From Actinomadura violacea (GTDB lineage: Bacteria > Actinomycetota > Actinomycetes > Streptosporangiales > Streptosporangiaceae), in assembly GCF_017573465.1 (NCBI RefSeq), contig NZ_JAGEPF010000019.1, forward strand, positions 124,001 through 188,000: a stretch of 64,000 bases of DNA, in the 5' to 3' direction. The translations under genes were made by a program, and so were the position numbers. Every line of letters begins with the position of its first letter. The stretch's first letter is position 1. Shown one piece after another: positions 56,662 to 64,000 of the stretch. The notes beneath the pieces are model-generated. The model saw only the letters and a list, made by a program, of their open reading frames with translations. It did not search any database and had not been told where the DNA came from.

Positions 56662-57196
56662 AGCGCGCCTTCTTCTGGCGATTACCGCAGGTGTTCATGT
56701 CGCACCATTTGCGGGTGCGGCTCTGGCTGGTGTCGAAGAAGGCGGCCTGGCAGGTCGGTGATGCGCACAGGGCCAGTTTCCCGTCCCGTTCGCCGGCGAT
56801 GATGCTGATCGCGTCGGCGGCTATCACGCTGAGCGCGTCTTCCACGCGGGACGCCGAACCGAGCCGCCATTCCCGCTTGCCCTCGGGCGTCAGGATCGCG
56901 GCGGCCCGGCCCCCGGCGCTGCGGTCGTTGATGACTTGGACGGCGGATGCGGGGAGGGCGTCCTGGATCGCGGCCGCCGTCGCGGCGAGGTGGATCGACT
57001 CCCTCAGTTCCCGGGCGAGGTCGAGTTGGGCGGCGGTGCAGGAGTCCACGGCGAGGCCGTTCACCGCCAGCCAGTCGATGAGCCGCTGCGGCGTGGGGAT
57101 CCGCTCCACGGAGTCGCCCTGACGCTCCGTCAGAGTCCCGGTGAAGCTGGTCGCGAGCACGTTGCCGAGGCGGAAGTCGGGGAAGCCGGCGCGCAT
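56636..57196 (-). CDS. CGNR zinc-finger (ABATE domain) putative transcription regulator
   Basis: The 186-residue protein has an N-terminal ABATE-type domain (GNVLATSFTGTLTERQGDSV and RLIDWLAVNGLAV) and the C-terminal CGNR zinc finger CASPTC followed by KWCDMNTCGNRQKKARF, which gives four cysteines and a basic tail for nucleic-acid binding. The family is thought to be stress-related transcription regulators. Its -10 box lies inside a palindrome that recurs before the divergent epoxide hydrolase gene, so it probably represses both itself and that gene. Confidence 0.88.
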   Translation of the reverse strand: MRAGFPDFRLGNVLATSFTGTLTERQGDSVERIPTPQRLIDWLAVNGLAVDSCTAAQLDLARELRESIHLAATAAAIQDALPASAVQVINDRSAGGRAAAILTPEGKREWRLGSASRVEDALSVIAADAISIIAGERDGKLALCASPTCQAAFFDTSQSRTRKWCDMNTCGNRQKKARFNAKQRET

Positions 57197-57198
57197 GG

Positions 57199-57215
57199 AA
57201 CCACCTTAGCCGGTT
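57199..57215. promoter_or_regulatory. Putative CGNR operator site 1, overlapping the regulator's -10 box
   Basis: AACCACC-TTA-GCCGGTT matches site 2 (57241-57257) in its right arm and centre, with two changes in the left arm. On the minus strand it contains TAAGGT (57203-57208), which ends 6 bases before the CGNR start codon and looks like a leaderless -10 element. Binding here would block the regulator's own promoter. Confidence 0.55.
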
Positions 57216-57240
57216 GCACGTCGGCGCGGCGGCATGTTAG

Positions 57241-57257
57241 AACCGGCTTAGCCGGTT
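57241..57257. promoter_or_regulatory. Putative CGNR operator site 2 (perfect palindrome)
   Basis: AACCGGC and GCCGGTT form a perfect 7-bp inverted repeat around TTA. The centre is exactly 42 bases from site 1, about four helical turns. It overlaps a plausible promoter for the epoxide hydrolase: TTGCAC (57214-57219), an 18-base spacer and TAGAAC (57238-57243). A further half site, GCCGGTT, lies at 57272-57278. Confidence 0.6.
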
Positions 57258-57299
57258 CGCGTTGCCCTGCGGCCGGTTCCGAGACGGCCAGGAGGTCCC

Positions 57300-58472
57300 A
57301 TGTCTCATCCGACCGGCGACGTACGGGCATTCGAAGCCCGCGCGAGCGACGCCGACCTCGACGACCTGCGCGCGCGGCTCGCCGCGGCGCGGCTGCCGGA
57401 GGCCGAGACCGTCCATGGCGCGGCGCCCGGCCCTGGTCGGTGGGAGCAGGGCGTTCCTCTCGCCGACCTCGTCGATGTCGTGAACTACTGGCGCACCGAA
57501 TACGACTGGCGGCCGTTCGAAGAGCGCCTCAACGGGATCGGGCAGTTCCGCACGACCATTGATGGTCTGGGAATCCATTTCCTGCACCGCCGATCCGCGC
57601 GCGCGGACGCCACTCCGCTGATCCTGACGCACGGCTGGCCGGACAGCATTGTCCGGTTCATCGATGTGGTGGACGAACTGGCAGATCCGAAAGACGCGGA
57701 CGCGCCGGCGTTCCACGTCGTGGTCCCGTCGCTGCCCGGCTTCGGATACAGCGACAAGCCGGACACCACCGGGTGGGGAACCGAAAAGATCGCGGCCGCC
57801 TGGGTGGAGCTGATGGGAAGGCTTGGCTACAGCAGATTCCTGGCCCACGGCGGCGACTGGGGCGGCAATATCACCACCGTTCTCGGCGGCCGGTTCCCGG
57901 CGCACGTCCTCGGCATCCACACCACGTTCGCGGAGGCGCCGCCCGGGCTGACCGTGGACGGGCTGACGGCGGTCGAGCGCGAATGGACCGAGGAGACCCG
58001 CCATTTCTGGCGCCACCGCGCGGCGTACGCGAAGCAGCAGGCGACCCGGCCGCAGACCATCGGCTACTCGCTCGTCGACTCACCGGTCGGGCTGCTCGCC
58101 TGGATCCTCGACAAGTTCGCCGAATGGTCGGACACCGAGGACGGCCCGTTCGAGACGATCTCCCGGGACAGGATCCTCGACGACGTCACCCTCTACTGGC
58201 TGACGCGGACCGGCGCGTCGGCGGCCCGCATCTACTACGAAAGCCACAACTCGCTCGATCCCGAACTCCGGGTCGACGTCCCGTCGGCGCTCACCATGTA
58301 TCCCCGTGACGTCGAGAAGTGCCCGCGCCCCTGGGCGCGGGAGCGGTACCGGCAGATCGTCCGATGGGCGACGCCCGAACGCGGGGGACATTTCCCTTCG
58401 CTGGAGGTGCCCGAGTACTTCGTCGAAGACCTGCGAGAAGGGCTCGCGGCGCTGCCGGCCGCTCATCGGTGA
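57300..58472 (+). CDS. Epoxide hydrolase (EHN-domain alpha/beta hydrolase)
   Basis: The 390-residue protein has the N-terminal EHN domain of microsomal-type epoxide hydrolases (ADLDDLRARLAAARLPEAET, then DLVDVVNYWRTEYDWRPFEE). The alpha/beta-hydrolase domain has the oxyanion region THGWPDSIVRF near residue 109, the nucleophile aspartate in AHGGDWGGN near 184 and the late catalytic histidine in ERGGHFPSLEVPE near 367. Such enzymes hydrolyse epoxides to diols in detoxification or catabolism. AGGAGG precedes the ATG. The divergent CGNR regulator and shared operators suggest inducible expression. Confidence 0.92.
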   Translation: MSHPTGDVRAFEARASDADLDDLRARLAAARLPEAETVHGAAPGPGRWEQGVPLADLVDVVNYWRTEYDWRPFEERLNGIGQFRTTIDGLGIHFLHRRSARADATPLILTHGWPDSIVRFIDVVDELADPKDADAPAFHVVVPSLPGFGYSDKPDTTGWGTEKIAAAWVELMGRLGYSRFLAHGGDWGGNITTVLGGRFPAHVLGIHTTFAEAPPGLTVDGLTAVEREWTEETRHFWRHRAAYAKQQATRPQTIGYSLVDSPVGLLAWILDKFAEWSDTEDGPFETISRDRILDDVTLYWLTRTGASAARIYYESHNSLDPELRVDVPSALTMYPRDVEKCPRPWARERYRQIVRWATPERGGHFPSLEVPEYFVEDLREGLAALPAAHR

Positions 58473-58503
58473 ACGCGGCTCGGCGGCCGGTCGCCCTCCT
58501 GGC

Positions 58504-59091
58504 CTACGAGCCGCCGCGCAGGGCGGGGGCGGTGCCGTCGATGAGGAGGTCGGCGCGGTCCCGGGTGCCGTCCTCGGCGAAGAAGGCGGACTCGCGGGCG
58601 GACCAGCGGTCCCAGGCGCCGGCGTATTCGAGGCCGTCGCGGTCGAGGGCGCGGGCGCGGCGCAGCTCGTAGGGGGCGTCGATCCAGATCCGGCAGGCGG
58701 CGGGCGACTCCGCCCACGACGAGCCGACGCCTTCGACGATGAGGACGGGCGGAGGCGCGATCTCCTCCGGCGGGCCGTACCGGTCGTTGTGCCAGTCGTA
58801 GCGGCGCAGCACGGCGGGCCGTCCGGCGCACAGGGGATCGAGGACGGCGCGGCGGAGCGGCGCCCACCAGGTGAGCGGGTCGGCGTCCCACGGCACGCGG
58901 AAGTCGTCCGACCGGATCACCGGCGCGCCGACGAGGACGGCCGCGAGGTGGTCGGCGAAGGTCGACTTCCCGGCGCCGCTGGGCCCGTCGATCGCGACCA
59001 GCCGCGCGGGCCCGCAGGACGGCGGCAGCGCGAGCAGCCGCGCGGCGAGCGCGGGGTGGGTCCGGGGCGGCGGCAGCGGCACGGACGGCAT
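58504..59091 (-). CDS. Uridine-kinase-like P-loop protein
   Basis: The 195-residue protein has a Walker A motif VAIDGPSGAGKSTFADHL (residues about 33-50) and the layout of the uridine kinase/phosphoribulokinase family: SDDFRVPWDADPLTWW near 67 and LIVEGVGSSWAE near 120. A lid-like arginine pair follows in RRARALDRDG near 145. The substrate could be uridine or another nucleoside, which would suit the nucleobase genes around it, but many such actinobacterial proteins are uncharacterised. It converges with the epoxide hydrolase and is divergent from the CaiB gene. Confidence 0.75.
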   Translation of the reverse strand: MPSVPLPPPRTHPALAARLLALPPSCGPARLVAIDGPSGAGKSTFADHLAAVLVGAPVIRSDDFRVPWDADPLTWWAPLRRAVLDPLCAGRPAVLRRYDWHNDRYGPPEEIAPPPVLIVEGVGSSWAESPAACRIWIDAPYELRRARALDRDGLEYAGAWDRWSARESAFFAEDGTRDRADLLIDGTAPALRGGS

Positions 59092-59127
59092 ACTTCCAGG
59101 TGCCCGCCCCCCGAAGGAGGACGCCCC

Positions 59128-60306
59128 TTGCCCGGACCGCTGGACGGCGTACTGATCGTCGACCTCAGCCGCGTGGTCGCCGGACCGCAGGCCACGATGG
59201 CGCTCGCCGACCTCGGCGCCCGCGTGATCAAGGTGGAGCAGCCCGGCACGGGCGACGAGACGCGCGGCTGGGGGCCGCCGTTCGCGGGCGAGGACGGGGT
59301 CAGCACCTACTACCTGTCGATCAACCGGAACAAGGAGTCGATCACCCTCGACCTGAAGTCGGACGAGGGGCGGGAGACGCTGGAGCGGCTGGTGCGGCAC
59401 GCCGACGTGCTGGCCGAGAACTTCCGCACCGGGGTGCTGGACCGGCTCGGCTTCCCGGTGGAGCGGCTGCACGAGCTGAACCCGCGGCTGATCGTCCTGT
59501 CGATCACGGGGTTCGGGCACGACGGGCCGGAGGGCGGCCGCCCCGGCTACGACGCGATCATGCAGGGCGAGGCCGGGATCATGAGCGTGACGGGCCCGCC
59601 GGGGACGCCGAGCAAGGTGGGGCTGTCGATCGCCGACATCCTCGCGGCGGGCAACGCGACGTCCGGGGTGCTGGCGGCGCTCTACGAGCGGACGCGGACG
59701 GGCCGCGGCTCGGTCGTGCGGACGTCGCTGCTGGCCTCGGTGGTCGGCGCGCACATGTACCAGGGGACGCGCTGGACGGTCGCCGGGGAGGTGCCGGAGT
59801 CGGTCGGGAACGACCATCCGACGATCGCGCCGTACGGGACGTTCCGCTGCAAGGACGGCCAGATCCAGATCGGCGTCGCGAACCAGAACCTGTGGCGCAG
59901 GTTCGCGCCGCTGGTCGGGCTGGACGCCGGGGACCCGCGGTACGCGACGATCCCGGACAGGTCGGCGAACCGGGCGGAGCTGACCGCCGACATCGAGCGC
60001 GTCCTGGCGGGGGACGCCCGGGAGGCGTGGCTGGACCGGCTGAACGCGGCGGGCGTGCCGGCGGGGTCGATCCGGTCGATCGACGAGGTGTACACCTGGG
60101 AGCAGACCCGCTCGCAGGGCCTGGTGATCGAGGTCGACCATCCGACGCTCGGGAGGATCGAGCTGCCGGGCCCGCCGCTGCGGTTCGACGGCGCCGAGCC
60201 GCGGGCGCACACCGCGCCGCCGCTGCTCGGCGAGCACACCGGCGCGGTGCTCGCCTGGCTGGACGAGATGGACGCGAAGGACGAGGAGCAGGGGAGGAGC
60301 CAGTGA
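59128..60306 (+). CDS. CaiB/BaiF-family (class III) CoA-transferase
   Basis: The 392-residue protein has the class III CoA-transferase signatures: LDGVLIVDLSRVVAGPQATM at the start, LADLGARVIKVEQPGTGDET near 27, RNKESITLDLKSDEGRETL near 67, and the catalytic aspartate in RPGYDAIMQGEAGIMSVTG near 145. It moves CoA between carboxylic acids; the substrate is unknown. The start is TTG at 59128, supported by AAGGAGG about 8 bases upstream. It overlaps the following acyl-CoA synthetase gene (GTGA), so the two enzymes probably act in one pathway. Confidence 0.9.
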   Translation: MPGPLDGVLIVDLSRVVAGPQATMALADLGARVIKVEQPGTGDETRGWGPPFAGEDGVSTYYLSINRNKESITLDLKSDEGRETLERLVRHADVLAENFRTGVLDRLGFPVERLHELNPRLIVLSITGFGHDGPEGGRPGYDAIMQGEAGIMSVTGPPGTPSKVGLSIADILAAGNATSGVLAALYERTRTGRGSVVRTSLLASVVGAHMYQGTRWTVAGEVPESVGNDHPTIAPYGTFRCKDGQIQIGVANQNLWRRFAPLVGLDAGDPRYATIPDRSANRAELTADIERVLAGDAREAWLDRLNAAGVPAGSIRSIDEVYTWEQTRSQGLVIEVDHPTLGRIELPGPPLRFDGAEPRAHTAPPLLGEHTGAVLAWLDEMDAKDEEQGRSQ

Positions 60307-61715
60307 GGGATCTGCTCGGCGAGACGGGCGGGCCGGTGCGGGTCGCGGGCCGGGAGCTGCCGCGCGAGGAGCTGCTCGCCCGCGCGTCCGCGGTCGCGGC
60401 GGAGATCGCCGGCGCGGGCGCCGTCGCGGTGCACGCGACGGCGAGCGCGGAGACGGTGGTCGCGGTCGTCGGCGGGCTCATGGCGGGGGTGCCGGTGGTG
60501 CCGCTGCCGCCGGACTCCGGCCCGGACGAGCGCGCGCACATCCTCGACGACTCCGGCGCGGCGCTGCTGCTCGCGGCCCGCGGCGCCGACGTGGGAGACG
60601 GCGGACCGCCGCGCGTCCCGGTCGACGACCTCCCGGCCTCCGCGTCCGGCGCGGAGACGGCGGCCGAGCCCGTGCCCGACGCGACCGCGCTGATCCTGTA
60701 CACGAGCGGGACGACCGGCGCGCCCAAGGGCGTGATGGTCTCCCGCGCGGCGATCGGGGCGGCCCTCGACTCGCTGGCGGAGGCGTGGGCGTGGACGCCG
60801 GACGACGTGCTGGTGCACGGGCTGCCGCTGTTCCACGTGCACGGCCTGGTCCTCGGCGTGCTCGGGCCGCTGCGGGTCGGGTCCCCGCTCGTCCACACCG
60901 GACGTCCCCGGCCGGAGGCGTACGCGGCGGCGGCGGGCGAGGACGGCGGCAGCCTGTTCTTCGGCGTCCCGACGGTGTGGTCGCGGATGGCGGCCGACCC
61001 GGCGTCGGCGGAGGCGATGCGGGGTGCGCGGCTGCTGGTGTCCGGCAGCGCGCCCCTCCCGGTGCCCGCCTTCGAGCGGCTGGAGGCGCTCACCGGCCAC
61101 CGCCCCGTCGAGCGCTACGGCATGACCGAAACCCTGATCACGCTCAGCGCGCGCGCGGACGGCGAACGCCGCCCCGGTTACGTCGGCCTGCCGCTGCCCG
61201 GCATCGGGACGCGCCTCGCCGCCGAGAACGGCGACCCCGTCCCGCACGACGGGGAGACGCCCGGCCAGCTGCACGTCCGCGCCGAGCACCCGTTCAAGGG
61301 CTACCTGAACCGCCCGGAGGCGACCGCGAAGTCGTTCACCCCGGACGGCTGGTTCCGCACGGGCGACATCGCGACGATCGGCCCGGACGGCTGGCACCGC
61401 ATCGTCGGCCGCGCGTCCACCGACCTGATCAAGAGCGGCGGCTACCGGATCGGCGCCGGCGAGGTCGAGAACGCGCTGCTCGCGCACCCGGCGGTGCGGG
61501 AGGCCGCCGTCGCCGGCACCCCGCACGACGACCTCGGCGAGCAGGTCACCGCCTACGTCGTCGCGGACGGCGTGACCGGGCGGCAGCTGATCGACTTCGT
61601 CGCGGACCGGCTGTCGGTGCACAAGCGGCCCCGCGTCGTCCACCTGGTCGGCTCGCTGCCCCGCAACGCGATGGGCAAGGTCGTCAAGACCCGCCTGCCC
61701 GAGCTCGCGCCCTGA
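60303..61715 (+). CDS. Acyl-CoA synthetase, MatB (malonyl-CoA synthetase)-like
   Basis: The 470-residue AMP-forming ligase closely resembles Streptomyces MatB. It has the ATP loop YTSGTTGAPKGVMVSRAAIG near 138, GLPLFHVHGLVLGVLGPLR near 179, LLVSGSAPLPV near 245, ERYGMTETLITLSARADGER near 275, the adenylate aspartate in WFRTGDIATIG near 350 and the catalytic lysine in PRNAMGKVVKTRL near the end. MatB activates malonate and methylmalonate; the ERYGMTET loop fits a dicarboxylate substrate. It is coupled by a GTGA overlap to the CaiB gene. The pair may activate or exchange a small dicarboxylic acid. Confidence 0.85.
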   Translation: MRDLLGETGGPVRVAGRELPREELLARASAVAAEIAGAGAVAVHATASAETVVAVVGGLMAGVPVVPLPPDSGPDERAHILDDSGAALLLAARGADVGDGGPPRVPVDDLPASASGAETAAEPVPDATALILYTSGTTGAPKGVMVSRAAIGAALDSLAEAWAWTPDDVLVHGLPLFHVHGLVLGVLGPLRVGSPLVHTGRPRPEAYAAAAGEDGGSLFFGVPTVWSRMAADPASAEAMRGARLLVSGSAPLPVPAFERLEALTGHRPVERYGMTETLITLSARADGERRPGYVGLPLPGIGTRLAAENGDPVPHDGETPGQLHVRAEHPFKGYLNRPEATAKSFTPDGWFRTGDIATIGPDGWHRIVGRASTDLIKSGGYRIGAGEVENALLAHPAVREAAVAGTPHDDLGEQVTAYVVADGVTGRQLIDFVADRLSVHKRPRVVHLVGSLPRNAMGKVVKTRLPELAP

Positions 61716-61765
61716 CCTGGGAGGGAACACGGAGGGCGGCGGACGGGGCATTTCGGGCCGGCCAG

Positions 61766-61771
61766 TAAGGT
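61766..61771 (+). promoter_or_regulatory. -10 element (TAAGGT) for leaderless codB-like mRNA
   Basis: TAAGGT ends 8 bases before the GTG start at 61780, and no Shine-Dalgarno sequence is present. Confidence 0.5.
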
Positions 61772-61779
61772 CGTGGCCT

Positions 61780-63195
61780 GTGTCCAGCTCACCGTCCCCG
61801 GGATCCGGCGCGTCCGCGGCCGCGCACTCGCTCGATCCCGTCCCGCCGCACGCCCGCGAGTCGACCGCCGGGAACCAGTTCTGGATCTGGTCGGGCGCGA
61901 ACATCGCGCCGATCAACTGGGTGCTCGGCGCGCTCGGCATCAAGCTCGGGCTGAGCCTCGCCGACACGGTCGGCGTGCTCGTCGCCGGGAACCTCGTCGG
62001 GATGGCGGTGTTCGGGCTGTTCGTGCTGATGGGGCAGCGGACCGGCGTCACCCAGATGGTGCTGGCCCGGTCGGCGTTCGGGCGGCGCGGCGCGTACCTG
62101 CCGGGGGCGCTGCAGGGCGTGATGTCGGCGGGCTGGTGCGCGGTCAACACCTGGATCGTGCTGGACCTGGTGATGGCGCTGCTCGGCCAGGTCGGGGTGC
62201 ACGGTGGCAACGCGATGAAGATCGTCGTGGTGCTGGTGATCATGGGGCTGCAGGTGTGGATCGCCGCGTCCGGCTTCCACGCGATCGCCGCGTTCGAGAA
62301 ATGGACGGTGCCCGTCACGCTGGCGGTGCTCGCGGTGATGACCGTCGTCGCGTGGACGAAGACCGGCGTGCACTGGGACCACCCGGGCCAGGGCCTCACC
62401 GGCAAGGACCGCCTCTCCGCCATGACGACCGTGATGACGGCGATCGGGGTCGGCTGGGGCATCACCTGGTTCGCCTACGCCTCCGACTACTCGCGGTTCG
62501 TGCCGCGCGCGGTGCCGCGCCGCCGGCTGTACGCGGCGAGCGTCCTCGGCCAGTTCGTGCCGGTCGTGTGGCTCGGCGTGCTCGGCGCGTCGCTGGCGAC
62601 CGTGAGCGCGACCACCGACCCCGGCAAGCTGATCGTGGACGCGTTCGGCGCGCTCGCGATCCCGGTGCTGCTGCTGGTGGTGCACGGGCCGATCGCCACG
62701 AACATCCTGAACGTCTACAGCTGCTCGCTGTGCGCGCAGACCGTCGACTGGCACGTGTCCCGCAAGGCGATCTCCTACGGCGTCGGCCTGTTCGCCGCCG
62801 CGTTCACGATCCTGCTGATCTTCCAGCAGGACTTCGCGAACACCCTGGACGCCTGGCTCGGCGGCCTCGTCACGTGGGTGGTGCCGTGGGCGGCGGTGAT
62901 GGCCGTCCACTTCTACGTCGTCCGCCGCCAGAACGTCGACATCGACGCCCTCTACGACCCGCCCGGACGGTCTCGCCTCGGCGACTTCCGCTGGGACGCC
63001 CTCGCCTCGTTCGTGCTGGGGGCCGCGGCGACATGGGCGTTCCAGTACGGCGTCCCGAAGGCGCTGCAAGGGCCGGCGGCGCGCGCGCTGGGCGGCATCG
63101 ACCTGTCCTGGCTGGCAGGGGCGCTCGTGGCGGGTGTCCTGTACTTCGTCCTGTCGGCCCGGCGCGGCCGGTCATGGGTAGGGGAGCCCGCATGA
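61780..63195 (+). CDS. codB: NCS1-family cytosine/purine permease
   Basis: The 471-residue membrane protein has the 12 helices of the nucleobase:cation symporter-1 family. Seen are NQFWIWSGANIAPINWVLGA near residue 32 (helix 1 substrate site), QMVLARSAFGRRGAYLPGAL near 90, ADYSRFVPR-like ASDYSRFVPRAVPRR near 232, and HGPIATNILNVYSCSL near 303. The GTG start has a -10 box just before it. It overlaps the deaminase gene by 4 bases (ATGA), the codB-codA arrangement, so cytosine or a cytosine-like heterocycle is the probable substrate. A serine/proline-rich leader of about 25 residues precedes the first helix. Confidence 0.85.
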   Translation: MSSSPSPGSGASAAAHSLDPVPPHARESTAGNQFWIWSGANIAPINWVLGALGIKLGLSLADTVGVLVAGNLVGMAVFGLFVLMGQRTGVTQMVLARSAFGRRGAYLPGALQGVMSAGWCAVNTWIVLDLVMALLGQVGVHGGNAMKIVVVLVIMGLQVWIAASGFHAIAAFEKWTVPVTLAVLAVMTVVAWTKTGVHWDHPGQGLTGKDRLSAMTTVMTAIGVGWGITWFAYASDYSRFVPRAVPRRRLYAASVLGQFVPVVWLGVLGASLATVSATTDPGKLIVDAFGALAIPVLLLVVHGPIATNILNVYSCSLCAQTVDWHVSRKAISYGVGLFAAAFTILLIFQQDFANTLDAWLGGLVTWVVPWAAVMAVHFYVVRRQNVDIDALYDPPGRSRLGDFRWDALASFVLGAAATWAFQYGVPKALQGPAARALGGIDLSWLAGALVAGVLYFVLSARRGRSWVGEPA

Positions 63196-64000
63196 AGCTC
63201 CTGACCAACGCCCGCCTGACCGGACGGGACGGCCTGCACGACATCGAGATCGACGGCGACCGGTTCGGACGCGTCGCACCGGCCGGTGAGCTCGCCGGGG
63301 GCGAGGTCCTGGCGGACGCCGCCGGCGGCCTGGTGAGCCCGCCGTTCGTCGAGCCGCACGTCCACCTCGACACCACCCTCACCGCGGGGGAGCCGCGCTG
63401 GAACGCGTCCGGGTCCCTGTGGGAGGGGATCGCGGTGTGGAGCGAGCGCAAGACCACCCTCACCCGCGACGACGTCATCGCCCGCGCGAGCGAGGTGCTG
63501 CGCTGGTACGCGGCGAACGGCGTGCTCCACGTCCGCAGCCACGTGGACGTCACCGACCCCGGGCTCGTCGCGCTCGACGCGATGATCGAGGTCCGCGAGC
63601 GGGTGAAGGACGTCATCGGGCTCCAGCTCGTCGCGTTCCCGCAGGAGGGCGTCTGCTCCTACGAGAACGGACCGGAACTGCTGGAGGAGGCCGCGAGGCG
63701 CGGCGTCGACGCGGTCGGCGCGATCCCGCACTTCGAGGACACCCGCGAGGACGGCGTCCGCTCCCTGGAGATCGCCTTCGACATCGCGCAGCGGTACGGG
63801 CTGCTGCTGGACGCGCACTGCGACGAGATCGACGACGAGCAGTCCCGGTTCGTGGAGGTGCTCGCCACCCTCGCCCGGCGCGGCGGGCTCCGCGACCGCG
63901 CCACCGCGTCCCACACCACCGCGATGGGCTCCTACAACGGCGCCTACTCCTACAAGCTCCAGCGGATCCTCGCCCGCTCGGGCATCAACCTGGTGTGCAA
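63192..64000 (+). CDS. codA: Cytosine deaminase (CodA-like), 3' end outside the window
   Basis: The first 269 residues are present and the gene continues beyond the window. The sequence follows E. coli CodA closely: metal ligands in EPHVHLDTTLTAGEPRWNAS (HxH), QLVAFPQEGVCSYENGPELL, VGAIPHFEDTREDGV, the metal-binding histidine and catalytic glutamate region in DAHCDEIDDEQSRFVE, and ASHTTAMGSYNGAYSYKLQR. It deaminates cytosine to uracil in the cytoplasm; some members also act on creatinine, isocytosine or other cyclic ureas. It overlaps the permease gene by 4 bases. Confidence 0.92.
   Translation, partial: MKLLTNARLTGRDGLHDIEIDGDRFGRVAPAGELAGGEVLADAAGGLVSPPFVEPHVHLDTTLTAGEPRWNASGSLWEGIAVWSERKTTLTRDDVIARASEVLRWYAANGVLHVRSHVDVTDPGLVALDAMIEVRERVKDVIGLQLVAFPQEGVCSYENGPELLEEAARRGVDAVGAIPHFEDTREDGVRSLEIAFDIAQRYGLLLDAHCDEIDDEQSRFVEVLATLARRGGLRDRATASHTTAMGSYNGAYSYKLQRILARSGINLVC

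Noticed and set aside
1..64000. CRISPR arrays, tRNA or rRNA genes, transposases
   Set aside because: No regular spaced direct repeats, no cloverleaf-like TTCGANNC segments in context, and no transposase or integrase signatures were found on reading both strands.

Overview
The window is very GC-rich (roughly 73-75% by eye) and densely coded, with many GTG/TTG starts and many 1-4 nt gene overlaps. The chain rpoZ-coaBC-metK-priA-(hypothetical)-def-fmt-rsmB-rpe-ribE-ribM-ribBA-ribH-hisG is the gene order of filamentous actinomycetes. Conserved Streptosporangiales/Streptomyces-type families (DUF397, DUF5753 XRE regulators, Uma2, CGNR proteins, K15-type DD-peptidase) fit a chromosome of that kind, possibly Thermomonosporaceae (Actinomadura-like). 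The genus is an inference.

1-20 kb is core: the end of rpoZ, coenzyme A and SAM synthesis, replication restart (PriA), N-formylmethionine handling (def, fmt), rRNA methylation, pentose phosphate epimerase, an FMN-riboswitch-controlled riboflavin operon (ribE-ribM-ribBA-ribH), then hisG. The metK-priA junction is interrupted by two decayed genes (an SDR and an MmyB-like regulator, both with internal deletions) and a polytopic membrane protein.

20-34 kb is mixed accessory DNA. It holds a Uma2 nuclease-like gene and a K15-type DD-peptidase. A three-gene unit follows: exported molybdenum oxidoreductase, SBP56/methanethiol oxidase and a small HGLNP-type membrane protein. Next come the molybdenum-hydroxylase maturation genes (MoxR ATPase, VWA protein, XdhC, MocA-like), a MarR regulator divergent from an F420/quinone-reductase-hemerythrin fusion, a CitE-like aldolase, and a 14-TM drug exporter followed by a repeat-rich intergenic region.

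34-64 kb looks like a nitrogen-scavenging island for purines, pyrimidines and related cyclic amides. PucR is divergent from an allH-allF-allG (oxamate carbamoyltransferase) operon. A purine permease is translationally coupled to a three-subunit CoxM/S/L-type molybdenum hydroxylase. CoxG, hydantoinase/oxoprolinase hyuAB, CaiB plus a MatB-like acyl-CoA synthetase, and codB-codA (cytosine permease/deaminase, cut by the window end) follow. Interleaved are a polysaccharide deacetylase, an ABC exporter, an FKBP, an MpaB-like protein, a WhiJ-like XRE/DUF397/ATPase trio and a CGNR regulator divergent from an epoxide hydrolase with two clear operators.

A recurrent feature is a TANNNT -10 hexamer ending 6-9 nt before a start codon in at least ten genes, which predicts many leaderless mRNAs. 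No tRNA, rRNA, CRISPR array or intact insertion sequence was seen.
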